DNA of 30,230 nt. Source: JL08 sp965363755. GTDB taxonomy: Bacteria > Pseudomonadota > Alphaproteobacteria > Rhodobacterales > Rhodobacteraceae. The stretch spans positions 1 to 30,230 of the forward strand of contig CBDTVL010000014.1 in the NCBI GenBank assembly GCA_965363755.1. The letters run 5' to 3'. The notes under the pieces are model-generated. The model was not told the DNA's origin. It did not search any database and saw only the letters and a list, made by a program, of their open reading frames with translations. The position numbers and the translations under genes are program-made. Shown here piece by piece: positions 16,537 to 25,251 of the stretch; position 1 is the first letter of the stretch, and each line of letters opens with the position of its first letter.

Positions 16537-17466
16537 CTACGCCGCCTGACTGCCCGCTGCTGTTTTCACAAAGGCATCAGCGCAATCCTTGGCCAATGCA
16601 CGCACGCGGCCGATATAGGCCTGTCTTTCTGTGACCGAGATCACACCACGCGCATCAAGCAGATTGAAGATATGGCTGGCTTTGATGCACTGATCGTAAG
16701 CCGGATGGGCCATAATGATGCGTTTGCCCGTCTTTGGGTCGTCAAAAGGCAGGTCCAAAATGGCACGGCATTCAGCCTCAGCCTCTTCGAAGTGCCGTAG
16801 CAGAACGTCGGTGTTGGCTACATCAAAGTTCCAGCGGGCATATTCTTCTTCGGTTTGCTTGAAGATATCACCGTATGTTAGCGGGATAGGTGATTTTGGA
16901 TCGTTAAAAGGCATATCCATCACATGATCGACGCCCAGCACGTACATGGCCAGACGTTCCAACCCATACGTCAACTCTCCAGATACTGGGTGACAGTCGT
17001 GGCCACCAACTTGCTGGAAATAAGTAAATTGAGAGACTTCCATCCCGTCGCACCAGACCTCCCAACCCAAACCCCACGCGCCCAAAGTTGGGCTTTCCCA
17101 GTCGTCTTCAACAAAGCGAATGTCGTGCAAACCCATGTCGATGCCAATTGCGGCCAAAGATCCGAGATAGAGGTCCTGCAAATCGGGTGGGCTGGGTTTG
17201 ATCAGCACCTGAAACTGATAGTAATGCTGCAACCGGTTCGGGTTCTCACCATAACGCCCGTCAGTGGGACGGCGCGAGGGTTGTACGTAGGCCGCGGCCC
17301 ACGGGTTTGTGCCAAGGCTGCGAAGGGTGGTTGCCGGGTGAAATGTTCCGGCGCCAACTTCCATATCGTAGGGTTGCAATATGGCGCAGCCGCACCCCGC
17401 CCAATAGTTTTGCAGCCTTAGAATGACTTCCTGAAAACACCGGGGCGTTTGGGTGATCTGTTCCAT
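16537..17466 (-). CDS. glyQ: Glycyl-tRNA synthetase alpha subunit
   Basis: GlyQ is the catalytic subunit that activates glycine and charges tRNA-Gly together with GlyS. The 309-residue length is standard. Class II signatures are visible: the FQEVILRLQNYWAGCGCAIL opening, the YVQPSRRPTDGRYGENPNRL block near 80-99, and GWEVWCDGMEVSQFTYFQQ. The later SGELTYGLERLAMYVLG block carries the class II motif 3 arginine. It is the first gene of its transcript. The 190-base leader, shared with a divergent exported-protein gene, contains a long inverted repeat. It is separated from glyS by the DUF6446-like gene and gltS. Confidence 0.97.
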   Translation of the reverse strand: MEQITQTPRCFQEVILRLQNYWAGCGCAILQPYDMEVGAGTFHPATTLRSLGTNPWAAAYVQPSRRPTDGRYGENPNRLQHYYQFQVLIKPSPPDLQDLYLGSLAAIGIDMGLHDIRFVEDDWESPTLGAWGLGWEVWCDGMEVSQFTYFQQVGGHDCHPVSGELTYGLERLAMYVLGVDHVMDMPFNDPKSPIPLTYGDIFKQTEEEYARWNFDVANTDVLLRHFEEAEAECRAILDLPFDDPKTGKRIIMAHPAYDQCIKASHIFNLLDARGVISVTERQAYIGRVRALAKDCADAFVKTAAGSQAA

Positions 17467-17504
17467 GTGCTTTGCCTTTGGTTTCGCGCTTTGATATCGG
17501 GCGG

Positions 17505-17559
17505 ATTGACCCGGGCCGCGCGCTGGCCTTTCCTATGCGGCTGTGCCTTCGGGGTCAAT
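17505..17559 (-). promoter_or_regulatory. Structured leader candidate upstream of glyQ
   Basis: ATTGACCC (17505-17512) and GGGTCAAT (17552-17559) are perfect 8-base inverted arms 39 bases apart, ending 38 bases before the glyQ start. Between them two small stems are possible: GGCC (17514-17517) with GGCC (17525-17528), and GGC (17539-17541) with GCC (17545-17547). Together they would give a three-way junction in the glyQ leader RNA. The arms could equally be two operator half-sites. No T-box features are present. Confidence 0.35.
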
Positions 17560-17656
17560 TGCGCCATATGCGGAAAATTGAACATTCAAAGCATGGCAAT
17601 TCTTGCTGATCCCTGCTTAATAGGCGAAATTTCGAGGCTCAGAGGTCACTACTTTT

Positions 17657-19417
17657 ATGAAAAGCGCAATTGGAACGGTTTTTCTGGCCGTATTTTCGTT
17701 TGTTGCTGTGCTGGCTATGCCCGCCCCGGCGCAACAAAATGACGTCGTTTGGGTGCAGATCGAAGCCCAGCCAAGTTTGGCGGGCGCACAGGATCGCGCC
17801 CGCACATATGCAGCACGATTGCCCGATGTGAGTGGGTTTTATCTGGGCGGCGGATGGTACGGCATTGCTCTTGGGCCCTATTCCCAATCTGATGCTGATC
17901 AGGTTCTGAATGTATATCGGGCAGAGGGTGCGATCCCGCGCGACAGCTACATCGCCTTTTCCTCTTCATTTCGCCAACAATTCTGGCCTGTTGGCGCAAA
18001 CGTCTTGAACCGTGGCGTGGTTGAAGCGCCCCTTGGACTGAGCGCCCCTGAGCCCGAGGCCGAACCTGTGTTTTCAATTACGCCGCGGCCCACGGCAGAG
18101 GAGACACCGAGAGAAGCGCGGAGACGCGAGCGCGACCTAACCCGTGAAGAACGCGAGACGCTGCAGATCGCTCTGAAATGGGCGGGGTTTTATAATGCCG
18201 CCATTGACGGATCGTTTGGCCCCGGCACGCGTAATTCGATGGCCAATTGGCAATCCGAAAACGGGTATGAAGCCACGGGAATTCTTACAACACTGCAACG
18301 CAACATCCTTACAGAACAATACGACTCCGTTCTCGATGGCATGGATCTTGAACTGGCGCGGGATGCCGCCATCGGAATCGAAATACAGGTTCCTTCAGGC
18401 GTCGTTGCATTTGATAAATATGAGCCACCTTTTGCGCATTATGCTCCGACAGGTGACATCGATGCCCGCGTGCTGCTGATCAGTCAGGCTGGCAACCAAG
18501 ACACGCTGTACGGCCTTTATGACATCATGCAAACGCTGGAAATTGTGCCGCTGGCGGGTCCGCGCGAGCGTGACAAAGACAGCTTCCGCCTGATTGGTGA
18601 AGACGGCAGCATGATATCTCAGACCGAAGTGCGGCTGGAAGATGGGCAAATCAAGGGGTTCACTCTGATCTGGCCCGCCGGAGACGAAGATCGCCGCAGA
18701 CGGGTCTTGGGTGAAATGCAAAGAAGCTTCAATCGGATTGATGGCGTCCTGAGTGCCACTGCCAGCCTCGACCAAGAACAGCGCATTGATCTTCTTGCAG
18801 GTCTGGAAATCAGGCAGCCGCGGGTGGCGCGGTCAGGTTTCTATGTGGATGCTTCGGGATCGGTCGTGACCACATCTGACGCGGTTCAGGGCTGTACGCG
18901 CATTACATTGGATAATGAATATGAGGCGCAACTGGTGACATCCGATTCCGAATTGGGCATCGCCGTGATACGTCCGGAACAATCGCTGGCCCCATTGGCA
19001 ATAGCGCTGTTCACAAATCAGCCGCCTCGGTTGCAATCGGAAGTGGCCTTGGGTGGGTATTCCTTTGGCGGCGTTCTGGGCGCGCCCACAGTGACCTTTG
19101 GTAAATTGGCTGACTTGCGGGGATTACGTGGCGAAAAAAACCTTAAGCGGCTTTCTTTGTCTCCACTGCCCGGAGACGCGGGCGGTCCGGTTCTGGACAG
19201 TGGTGGACGTCTTTTAGGGATGTTGTTGCCCGTCCCCGCCAACGGGCAAAATCTTCCAGAAGACGTCAGTTTTGCTATTGATGGCGCCTCAATCAGAACC
19301 CTGTTGGACGGAACAGGTCTTAGCGTCAATTCAGTAGATGCGGGCACAGATATGGCGGCCGAAGATTTGCGTGCGCTCTCGGCCGGAATGACGGTGCTGG
19401 TCAGCTGCTGGGAATGA
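17657..19417 (+). CDS. Exported SPOR-like / peptidoglycan-binding protein with inactive trypsin-like domain
   Basis: The 586-residue protein opens with a signal peptide (1-25, ending PAPAQ). Residues about 30-110 resemble a SPOR-like wall-binding repeat (VWVQIEAQPS ... GGWYGIALGPYSQSDAD). Residues about 165-218 are a PG_binding_1 unit (LQIALKWAGFYNAAIDGSFG then PGTRNSMANWQ). A charged Glu/Arg linker (about 146-166) separates the two. From about 390 to 550 there is a trypsin-like fold: GFYVDASGSVVTTSDAV, then GGYSFGG, then LPGDAGGPVLDSGGRLLGM. The catalytic residues are all replaced: His by Asp408, Asp by Gly434 and Ser by Ala508 (GDAGGPV for GDSGGPV). It is therefore probably a wall-associated binding protein, not a protease. 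It is divergent from glyQ and convergent with the decarboxylase gene. Confidence 0.8.
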   Translation: MKSAIGTVFLAVFSFVAVLAMPAPAQQNDVVWVQIEAQPSLAGAQDRARTYAARLPDVSGFYLGGGWYGIALGPYSQSDADQVLNVYRAEGAIPRDSYIAFSSSFRQQFWPVGANVLNRGVVEAPLGLSAPEPEAEPVFSITPRPTAEETPREARRRERDLTREERETLQIALKWAGFYNAAIDGSFGPGTRNSMANWQSENGYEATGILTTLQRNILTEQYDSVLDGMDLELARDAAIGIEIQVPSGVVAFDKYEPPFAHYAPTGDIDARVLLISQAGNQDTLYGLYDIMQTLEIVPLAGPRERDKDSFRLIGEDGSMISQTEVRLEDGQIKGFTLIWPAGDEDRRRRVLGEMQRSFNRIDGVLSATASLDQEQRIDLLAGLEIRQPRVARSGFYVDASGSVVTTSDAVQGCTRITLDNEYEAQLVTSDSELGIAVIRPEQSLAPLAIALFTNQPPRLQSEVALGGYSFGGVLGAPTVTFGKLADLRGLRGEKNLKRLSLSPLPGDAGGPVLDSGGRLLGMLLPVPANGQNLPEDVSFAIDGASIRTLLDGTGLSVNSVDAGTDMAAEDLRALSAGMTVLVSCWE

Positions 19418-19425
19418 AACTGGGG

Positions 19426-21054
19426 CTACGGACTTGGCGATGACGCCGCCCCGTTTATCTCTGGCGTGACATAAATCAGCGTCGGCCCATCGGCGTCAAA
19501 CGCCGCTTTGACGTCAATCTGTAAATCCACCAGCGTTTTGGGTGCTTTGGCATAGGCTCCAAATGCTTCGGCCAACTTGCAGAAATCCGGGTTGCGCGCG
19601 ATGACCGCATTGGGTGCGATCTGGGCCCGGATCATGCTGTCTTCGATCTCTTTGAGCTTCCCATTGTCCCACAGGATGATTGGCAGGCTCAAGCCGAGTT
19701 CAACCGCAACACCCAGTTCCTGCATCGTATAGTGGAAGCCATAATCCCCTATCATGACCATTGTTGGCAGGCCGCGTCGGGCGACAGCCCCACCGATGCC
19801 GGCTGGCAATGCATAGCCAAGCGTGCCAAATCCGTAGGGGTGGTGCCAGTGGCCCGGGCGATCCATATCCCAAACCTCTTTGGCCACATAGGCAATCTGG
19901 GTCATGTCGGAATAGATCATTGTATCAGAGGGAACTGCGGCGCGCAGCGCCTCGCAAACGGTCGCAATACCGGGATAAACGGCGTCGGTCTCAGCGCGCC
20001 AACGGGCACGTGCGGAAGAAACCTCTTCTGCTGTCCAGTCAGTGCTGGGCTTGTTGTCTTCTGTCGCAATCCATAGTGCTTTTGCCACATCGTCGGCGTC
20101 GGCCTGCAGCTTGACAGTGGCACGTTGATCATCTGACAGACTGACAGGGTCAATATCGACCCTGATCAGCGGCGCGGTATGTCCAAGAAAGCTTCGTCCC
20201 AGATCTACCGCAGCCAATTCGGTTCCAATGGCAATCACCAGATCAGCAGACGCAATGACATCGGCGCTGCTGGGATGTGTTAGAGTAGACCCATAATCAA
20301 GGGGATAGCTGGCCCCGGCGAGCCCTCGGCCTGCGTAAGTCTGGAAACAAGCCGCACCGGTTTGAGTCAAAACCTGTCGCCACATACCACTGCGCGCTCC
20401 ACCTCCAAGGATGAACAGCGGACGTCTGGCAATGTTGAGAAGCGACATGAGTGACGCGATATCAGGTCCTTCTGCCTTAGCACGCAGCGCAGGCATGTTG
20501 GGTGGCGGGGCTGGTTCAGCATCTGTTTCAAGCTGGGCGATGGGCACTTGAATGTGTTTGGAGCGCGGGCGATTGATCTCGAATTCTTCAAACGCGCGTT
20601 CGATCAGACCATACGCGGCCTGAGGAGTCTGAGCGGTATGAGACCAGTCGCAAACGGTCCCTGCGGCGGCTTCCTGATCTTTCATCTGATGCAATTGACC
20701 CTGACGGGACCCAGTTTCGTCCAGACAGGAGGACAAGACCAGAACTGGCACAGAATCCGAATAGGCCTGCCCCATCGGCGTCATGATATTGCACACGCCA
20801 GGCCCGGTGATCACGTAGGCCACTCCGGGTTTGCCGGTGGCCCTAGCATAGCCATCGGCCATAAAACCAGCGCCCTGCTCGTGCCGCGCCAAGACGTGGG
20901 AAATTCCGGCTTCCTCGATACCGCGGTACATTTCCTGATTGTGCACGCCCGGAATGCCAAAGATCACATCAACGCCACGATCCCTCAACATGTGCGAGAT
21001 TTGGGCACCAAGAGGGCGTTTCGCCGCAGATGGTACGCGATCAGAGATAGTCAT
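19426..21054 (-). CDS. ThDP-dependent decarboxylase, acetolactate synthase-like (possibly 5-guanidino-2-oxopentanoate decarboxylase)
   Basis: The 542-residue protein has the three-domain layout of the acetolactate synthase superfamily. The ThDP-activating glutamate is Glu59 in ARHEQGAGFMADGYAR. The cofactor-binding loop near 430-465 reads MIGDYGFHYTMQELG followed by ILWDNGKLKE. GDY replaces the more common GDG but the downstream Asn is kept. The opening RGVDVIFGIPGVHNQEMYRG resembles AruI, which decarboxylates 2-ketoarginine in the arginine transaminase pathway. That identity is likely but unproven; no aminotransferase partner is adjacent. It starts one base after the trkH stop, with GGAGAG as ribosome-binding site inside trkH, so the two are co-transcribed. 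Confidence 0.8.
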   Translation of the reverse strand: MTISDRVPSAAKRPLGAQISHMLRDRGVDVIFGIPGVHNQEMYRGIEEAGISHVLARHEQGAGFMADGYARATGKPGVAYVITGPGVCNIMTPMGQAYSDSVPVLVLSSCLDETGSRQGQLHQMKDQEAAAGTVCDWSHTAQTPQAAYGLIERAFEEFEINRPRSKHIQVPIAQLETDAEPAPPPNMPALRAKAEGPDIASLMSLLNIARRPLFILGGGARSGMWRQVLTQTGAACFQTYAGRGLAGASYPLDYGSTLTHPSSADVIASADLVIAIGTELAAVDLGRSFLGHTAPLIRVDIDPVSLSDDQRATVKLQADADDVAKALWIATEDNKPSTDWTAEEVSSARARWRAETDAVYPGIATVCEALRAAVPSDTMIYSDMTQIAYVAKEVWDMDRPGHWHHPYGFGTLGYALPAGIGGAVARRGLPTMVMIGDYGFHYTMQELGVAVELGLSLPIILWDNGKLKEIEDSMIRAQIAPNAVIARNPDFCKLAEAFGAYAKAPKTLVDLQIDVKAAFDADGPTLIYVTPEINGAASSPSP

Positions 21055-21055
21055 G

Positions 21056-22504
21056 TTAGGCTCTCCAGAATTGAACAGTAAGAATGGCGTAGACGGCCAA
21101 CAGTTCCAGCCGACCGATCAACATGGCCGCGCTAAGCATCCACTTTGCCGCGTCATTCAGGCCCGCATAGTTGCCAGCGGGTCCGATCTTGTCACCCAGT
21201 CCTGGGCCAATATTAGCCAATGCGGCAGCTGCACCGGATACGGAGGTAGTGAAATCCAGCCCCGTTAGACCCAGCCCCCACGCCAGCAAACCCAGCGAAA
21301 CAATAAAAAACACAAAAAACGACATCACCGACCCCAGCACATCTTCTCCGACGGGCCTACCATTATATCGCGGTACAAAAACGCCATTTGGCGACCGGAT
21401 TTTACGCAATTGGGCCCGGATTGATGCGAACAGTAACTGGTAGCGGAAAATCTTGATCGAACAGGCCGTTGACCCGGCGCAGCCCCCTATCAACCCGGTA
21501 AAGAACAACAAGGCAATCGGGAACGTCCCCCAAATCATGTAATCCGCGCTGGCATAGCCTGTACCTGTCAGCAAAGAGACGGTGTTGAACAACGTCTTGC
21601 GAAACATCTCTTCTCCGCCGGGGCCGATCTGGAAGATTTGCCAGAAAGTGATCAGCAAAACGAGCACCAATGCCGTGCCAAAAAACGCCCTGATCTGGCT
21701 GTCTTTGAACAATGGCTTGGCTGACCCGGCGGTCAGTTGAACAAATCGGACAAACGGCAGGGCGGCCAACATCATAAATGCAACGGCCAGATACTCGGTG
21801 CCCGCGCTGAAACTGGCGAAAGACGCATCGTAATTTGCAAACCCACCAGTCGCCACAGTGGTCATGGCATGTACGGTCGCATCAAACGCGTTCATGCCGG
21901 TCACGATATACCCAAATGCACACAACAACGTCAGGCCCAGATAAATCACCGAAATACGGCCTGAGATTTCTGTTGCCCGCGGCAATATTTTCCCAAATGT
22001 ATCAAAGCCTTCGGAGCGAAATATTTGCATACCCCCAACTCTCAGTTCCGGCAAAAACACCATAGCCACAACGATGATCCCGATGCCCCCCAGCCATTGC
22101 ATGATTCCCCGCCACAACAGCAGCCCTTTGGGCATGGTTTCCAGTCCGGAAAAGACGGTTGACCCGGTGGTGGTCAGCCCGGACATCGCCTCAAAAAAGG
22201 CGTCAACAAAGCGCGCCTCGGTTGCACCAAACATGAACGGCAGCGCGCCAAACACCGGAAGTGTTAGCCAGACACCTGTGGTCAACAAAAAGGTTTGCTG
22301 AATAGTGAGCCTGTCACGCACGCCGTTGGCGCAGGCCAGCGCAATCAGCCCACCGCACAGCATTGTAATCACGGCGCTTTCCAGAAAAACTGGCCAGTGT
22401 TCCCGCCCTTCGGCGAGATCAACGAGCATCGGCAATAGCATGGTCACGCCGAGAACCGCCACCAGCAGGCCAATCACATATCCGACAGGGCGCAAATCAA
22501 TCAT
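21056..22504 (-). CDS. trkH: Trk-type potassium uptake membrane subunit
   Basis: TrkH forms the potassium-conducting pore of the Trk system and works with the cytoplasmic NAD-binding TrkA, which is not in this window. With the ATG at 22504 (MIDLRPVGYVIG) the protein has 482 residues; a GTG at 22525 would add seven. The four pore loops with selectivity-filter glycines are visible in order: LTTTGSTVF, TTVATGGFANY, LLTGTGYAS and ANIGPGLGD. Between them are the paired membrane helices typical of the family. No clear ribosome-binding site precedes either start. The downstream decarboxylase follows after one base. Confidence 0.95.
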   Translation of the reverse strand: MIDLRPVGYVIGLLVAVLGVTMLLPMLVDLAEGREHWPVFLESAVITMLCGGLIALACANGVRDRLTIQQTFLLTTGVWLTLPVFGALPFMFGATEARFVDAFFEAMSGLTTTGSTVFSGLETMPKGLLLWRGIMQWLGGIGIIVVAMVFLPELRVGGMQIFRSEGFDTFGKILPRATEISGRISVIYLGLTLLCAFGYIVTGMNAFDATVHAMTTVATGGFANYDASFASFSAGTEYLAVAFMMLAALPFVRFVQLTAGSAKPLFKDSQIRAFFGTALVLVLLITFWQIFQIGPGGEEMFRKTLFNTVSLLTGTGYASADYMIWGTFPIALLFFTGLIGGCAGSTACSIKIFRYQLLFASIRAQLRKIRSPNGVFVPRYNGRPVGEDVLGSVMSFFVFFIVSLGLLAWGLGLTGLDFTTSVSGAAAALANIGPGLGDKIGPAGNYAGLNDAAKWMLSAAMLIGRLELLAVYAILTVQFWRA

Positions 22505-22751
22505 GAGGCGCAGGGTTGGCCGCACTGGCGCCCGGTGTCAAGCGATGTCAGATTGCCGTTTGCGGCCCGTCGTTTCGAAGGACCAACTCAATTCGCCGAC
22601 AAATTTCTTTGACAGAGCAGGCCCCACGAATAGATACGGGGAGACAATGCCCTGTCATGGCAATCAACACCACGCAATCTGAATTGGCCTATCCAATGCT
22701 GGCCCACATGGCCTAACTTTTCCTTGTTGTTTTAGGTCGAGAAACGCGCGG

Positions 22752-23429
22752 TTAGGGCATTACTGGCGGCGTAGACAGTTTGCGAGGGCGTTTCGCGGCC
22801 TGAGCCGTTTTTTCACTTGGTACTGCGTCAGGAAGCTTCACTGGCTTTGTAGGTGTTTTGGGTTGCGATTTGGAAAGTTGTACAGCTTTGGCGACGACGC
22901 CAGTTTTTGATTTTGCGTCTGTCTTAGTGACGGACGCCGGCTTAGGCGCGGGTTTTGCTTGCTGGGTCATCACCGAACTGCTCACCGGTTTTGCAGCAGG
23001 AAAGGGCTGCGAAGCAGCTGTATCCTTCGTGCGGGCCTTAACAGGTGGCTTGGATTTCATGGCCAGGACAGGTGCCGGCGCCACAGTTGCATTCGGCATA
23101 GGTTTTGATCTAGGGGCCGGCACAGGCTGCGCTATAGGCACTTTCTTTGTCGCCTTCTCGATTTCTGGTTTGAGCTTGGACGCCAACCTGGTTGCACGCT
23201 TTGGCATTGGTTGAGCAGCAGGTTGTTTGGCTACTTCGGCAACTGACTCGGACGCAGGTTTGATGCGGAATACAGGCCGTGCAGTTGGGCGTCTCTTGGT
23301 CCAAACGAGCGGCGATTCGACTGCTGAAGTCATAAGCACTTGCGCCACCTTGATATTGCTCGCCCATGTATAGCCAGCAAACCTTAGACAGGCTCTCGAA
23401 ATCGCTAGTGAATTAATCATGGGGGTCAT
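22752..23429 (-). CDS. Small hydrophobic-headed protein with long Lys/Pro/Ala-rich basic tail
   Basis: The 225-residue protein is not one I recognise. Residues 1-43 (MTPMINSLAISRACLRFAGY then TWASNIKVAQVLMTSA) look like an amphipathic helical head. From about 45 to the end the chain is low in complexity, dominated by Lys, Ala, Pro, Ser, Thr and Val with repeated K-P and A-K-P pairs. It is strongly basic and surely disordered. GGAGAG lies 6 bases before the ATG, which supports translation. It follows the phasin-like 'antifreeze' gene by 22 bases. The plan resembles PhaF of Pseudomonas (phasin head, histone H1-like tail), an analogy, not a homology claim. It may bind DNA, granules or acidic surfaces. 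Confidence 0.65.
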   Translation of the reverse strand: MTPMINSLAISRACLRFAGYTWASNIKVAQVLMTSAVESPLVWTKRRPTARPVFRIKPASESVAEVAKQPAAQPMPKRATRLASKLKPEIEKATKKVPIAQPVPAPRSKPMPNATVAPAPVLAMKSKPPVKARTKDTAASQPFPAAKPVSSSVMTQQAKPAPKPASVTKTDAKSKTGVVAKAVQLSKSQPKTPTKPVKLPDAVPSEKTAQAAKRPRKLSTPPVMP

Positions 23430-23451
23430 TTCAACTCTCCGGTCATATTGT

Positions 23452-23781
23452 TCATTTGTTCAGTGCCAAATTTCTGGGTCCATGCTTGGCCAATCGCTTT
23501 CGGTTGGAACGTACCTTCTTTGACAGTGGTGCAATCGCAGCTTCTGCAACAGCATGCGGCCCTGCGCCTTTAAGTGCTGTCATTGTACCTGCCAACAGCG
23601 CCTCGATAAAAGCTGGTCCTTTTTCGTGCAGCATGGAGTGGTTTTCGCCTCGTGGAACCGACCAAGTGCCGCCAATCCCCATCATCCGGTAAGCTACAAC
23701 CGATTGCGCATCTGACATGAGATCCGCGCACGACAGCCATAGGCGCGCTATATCCACTGGCGTGATTAAAATTGGTAACAT
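23452..23781 (-). CDS. Small helical phasin-like protein ('antifreeze protein' family of Rhodobacterales)
   Basis: From the ATG at 23781 (109 residues, with AAAGGGA about 7 bases upstream) the protein reads PVDIARLWLSCADLMSDAQS, VVAYRMMGIGGTWSVPRGEN, and ends in a basic stretch KKVRSNRKRLAKHG. I recall Rhodobacterales proteins with this order (helical head, M-G-x-x-G-x-W-S-V, then Ala-rich helix and R-x-N-x-x-R-L tail) labelled 'antifreeze protein'. The label is historical and no ice binding is implied. An upstream ATG at 23835 would add 18 residues but lacks a ribosome-binding site. A good promoter lies about 140 bases upstream. It probably forms an operon with the Lys/Pro/Ala-rich gene. Confidence 0.75.
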   Translation of the reverse strand: MLPILITPVDIARLWLSCADLMSDAQSVVAYRMMGIGGTWSVPRGENHSMLHEKGPAFIEALLAGTMTALKGAGPHAVAEAAIAPLSKKVRSNRKRLAKHGPRNLALNK

Positions 23782-24147
23782 ATCAGAGTCCCTTTTGAAT
23801 AATCGATGCTGCAGGACAGCAAAATCGACAGCCATCCCGTCGATTTGAAATCCATGAAACTGTGTTATCAGATGTTAGTTGAGGTATCGCATCATCCCAC
23901 AGAGTAAGGCTAGTTGCGCTAATTATACAGCATTCTTCGCAAGTGTGAACTCTAAATGCTGCACTGCGGCATTATGTTGCAAGGTATAGTCAGTTTCAAC
24001 GCCAAGTTGCCCGGCCCAATAACAACCACGGCACCAGACGTTCGTAAAAACGACAACACTGGAAGAAACGGCCTTGCCAGAAATGAACTGCCATATCCAA
24101 TCCGATCCGGCAGACTCGATCCGGCCAGTTTCTGTGAGGCTGCCTAC
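23782..24147. other. 366-base intergenic region between folE2 and the phasin-like gene
   Basis: Besides the minus-strand promoter at 23922-23949 I see no gene here. A short direct repeat CGATCCGGC occurs at 24103-24111 and 24117-24125. No convincing terminator for folE2 was found. Open frames on the plus strand run into folE2 and are not protein-like. Confidence 0.5.
23922..23949 (-). promoter_or_regulatory. Sigma70-type promoter for the phasin-like operon
   Basis: On the minus strand TTCACA (23949-23944) and a perfect TATAAT (23927-23922) are separated by 16 bases, with a TG two bases upstream in the -10 region. It points to the phasin-like gene starting at 23781 and leaves a leader of about 130 bases. 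This is the best consensus promoter seen in the window. Confidence 0.6.
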
Positions 24148-25251
24148 CTAACCGACGTGGAAAAGTGTATTGAACAACTTTGGATCAAGGCTCTTGGCGG
24201 CGAACATATCGCCTTCGGTCAGAATGCTGACGGCGTCGTGACTGTGCAGGCTTTCCTGGTGACTGGCAACAATACGAAAATCTCCGACGCGGACGTCTGT
24301 TTGCATTTGCTGACAGAACAACCGCGCAGCATCTTCAACAAAAATCGGATTGGCAGCGTTCAACTCAGCAAATGCCTGTTCGTCTTCCCGTTTCACCATA
24401 ACCTGAGTCTCAGTCGGCACTGCGCTGCGACACATATCGATAAGGTCTTCGAACCATAAACAATTGGCATCACAATCGATTTCGACCGATATCCGTGCGA
24501 CAGAGCGCTGAGAATGAGGCGTCGCCAACTGGTCGCGCGTGGATCGCGCGTGTTCAGAAAGCTCAAGAGAACAGGGGCAAGTGGACGAATAAACATAGTC
24601 CAGATGCATGATTTTTGAGCGCACCCCGTTCAGTTCAACCAACTCCAATGCAATGTCGTAATACTGATAGCCACTTAGGCCTGACCGCAAACTATCGACC
24701 TTCATTGGAAATGAAAATCGCATCTGGATGCGGGCATCAAAGCTCTCTAGGTCAGATTTATAATCGTCCAGTGCCGCCTCGATCACCTCAAAACTGAATG
24801 TTTGCTCGGCCTGCCGATAAAAACTGCGCATAATCCGGGACATGTTGATGCCCTTTTTGTCAGCTTCAAGGCTGACTGACCCCGTCACCGAGGTCTCAAG
24901 CGTCAGGTCACCGTCATCGCGGGTATGAAACCGGATCGGTAGACGAAAGTTAGAAATACCAACATGTTGAATTTGTTGCCGGGCGCCGCGGATCAGGCTG
25001 GACGGGCCATTTTGCAGATCAGGCAATCCTGCCTTATAAGCGGCATCCGCCATAAAGCTCTCCGGGTATTCTCGCGACAATGCCGGGCAATTAGGCGCCT
25101 CAGCCGTCGAGACCAGACGGGCAACCGACGGATCAAGCAATGCAATCTCTGCATCTGTTGCTTGCGCGGCCCATTGGCGCAACACAACTAGCGCGGCCTC
25201 GGCGGCGGCCCGATCAGGCGTTTCATTCAGATATTGCGCGTGAATATTCAC
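24148..25251 (-). CDS. folE2: GTP cyclohydrolase IB (FolE2 / type 2)
   Basis: FolE2 makes dihydroneopterin triphosphate from GTP, the first step to folate. With FolB and FolP it supplies three steps of the pathway in this window. I chose the GTG at 25251 (367 residues, MNIHAQYLNETPDRAAAEAA) because AAGGGG lies about 10 bases upstream and the length fits the family. The frame is open to a TTG at 25314, but that extension is not protein-like. Signatures are HVGISNFRLP, the metal-ligand cysteine region SSTCPCSLELSEHAR, FEDLIDM and ETQVMVKREDEQAFAELNAA. FolE2 enzymes use metals other than zinc and replace the zinc enzyme FolE. No recognisable Zur box was found upstream. Confidence 0.93.
   Translation of the reverse strand: MNIHAQYLNETPDRAAAEAALVVLRQWAAQATDAEIALLDPSVARLVSTAEAPNCPALSREYPESFMADAAYKAGLPDLQNGPSSLIRGARQQIQHVGISNFRLPIRFHTRDDGDLTLETSVTGSVSLEADKKGINMSRIMRSFYRQAEQTFSFEVIEAALDDYKSDLESFDARIQMRFSFPMKVDSLRSGLSGYQYYDIALELVELNGVRSKIMHLDYVYSSTCPCSLELSEHARSTRDQLATPHSQRSVARISVEIDCDANCLWFEDLIDMCRSAVPTETQVMVKREDEQAFAELNAANPIFVEDAARLFCQQMQTDVRVGDFRIVASHQESLHSHDAVSILTEGDMFAAKSLDPKLFNTLFHVG

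Noticed and set aside
22683..22713. Two small consecutive inverted repeats (ATTGG/CCAAT and GGCC/GGCC) followed by TTTTCCTT on the plus strand
   Set aside because: No plus-strand gene lies upstream to be terminated, and the stems are only four to five pairs.
23956..24459. 167-codon plus-strand open frame overlapping the 3' end of folE2
   Set aside because: More than half of it is the antisense of folE2, which is a certain gene, and the remainder has no protein-like pattern or ribosome-binding site.
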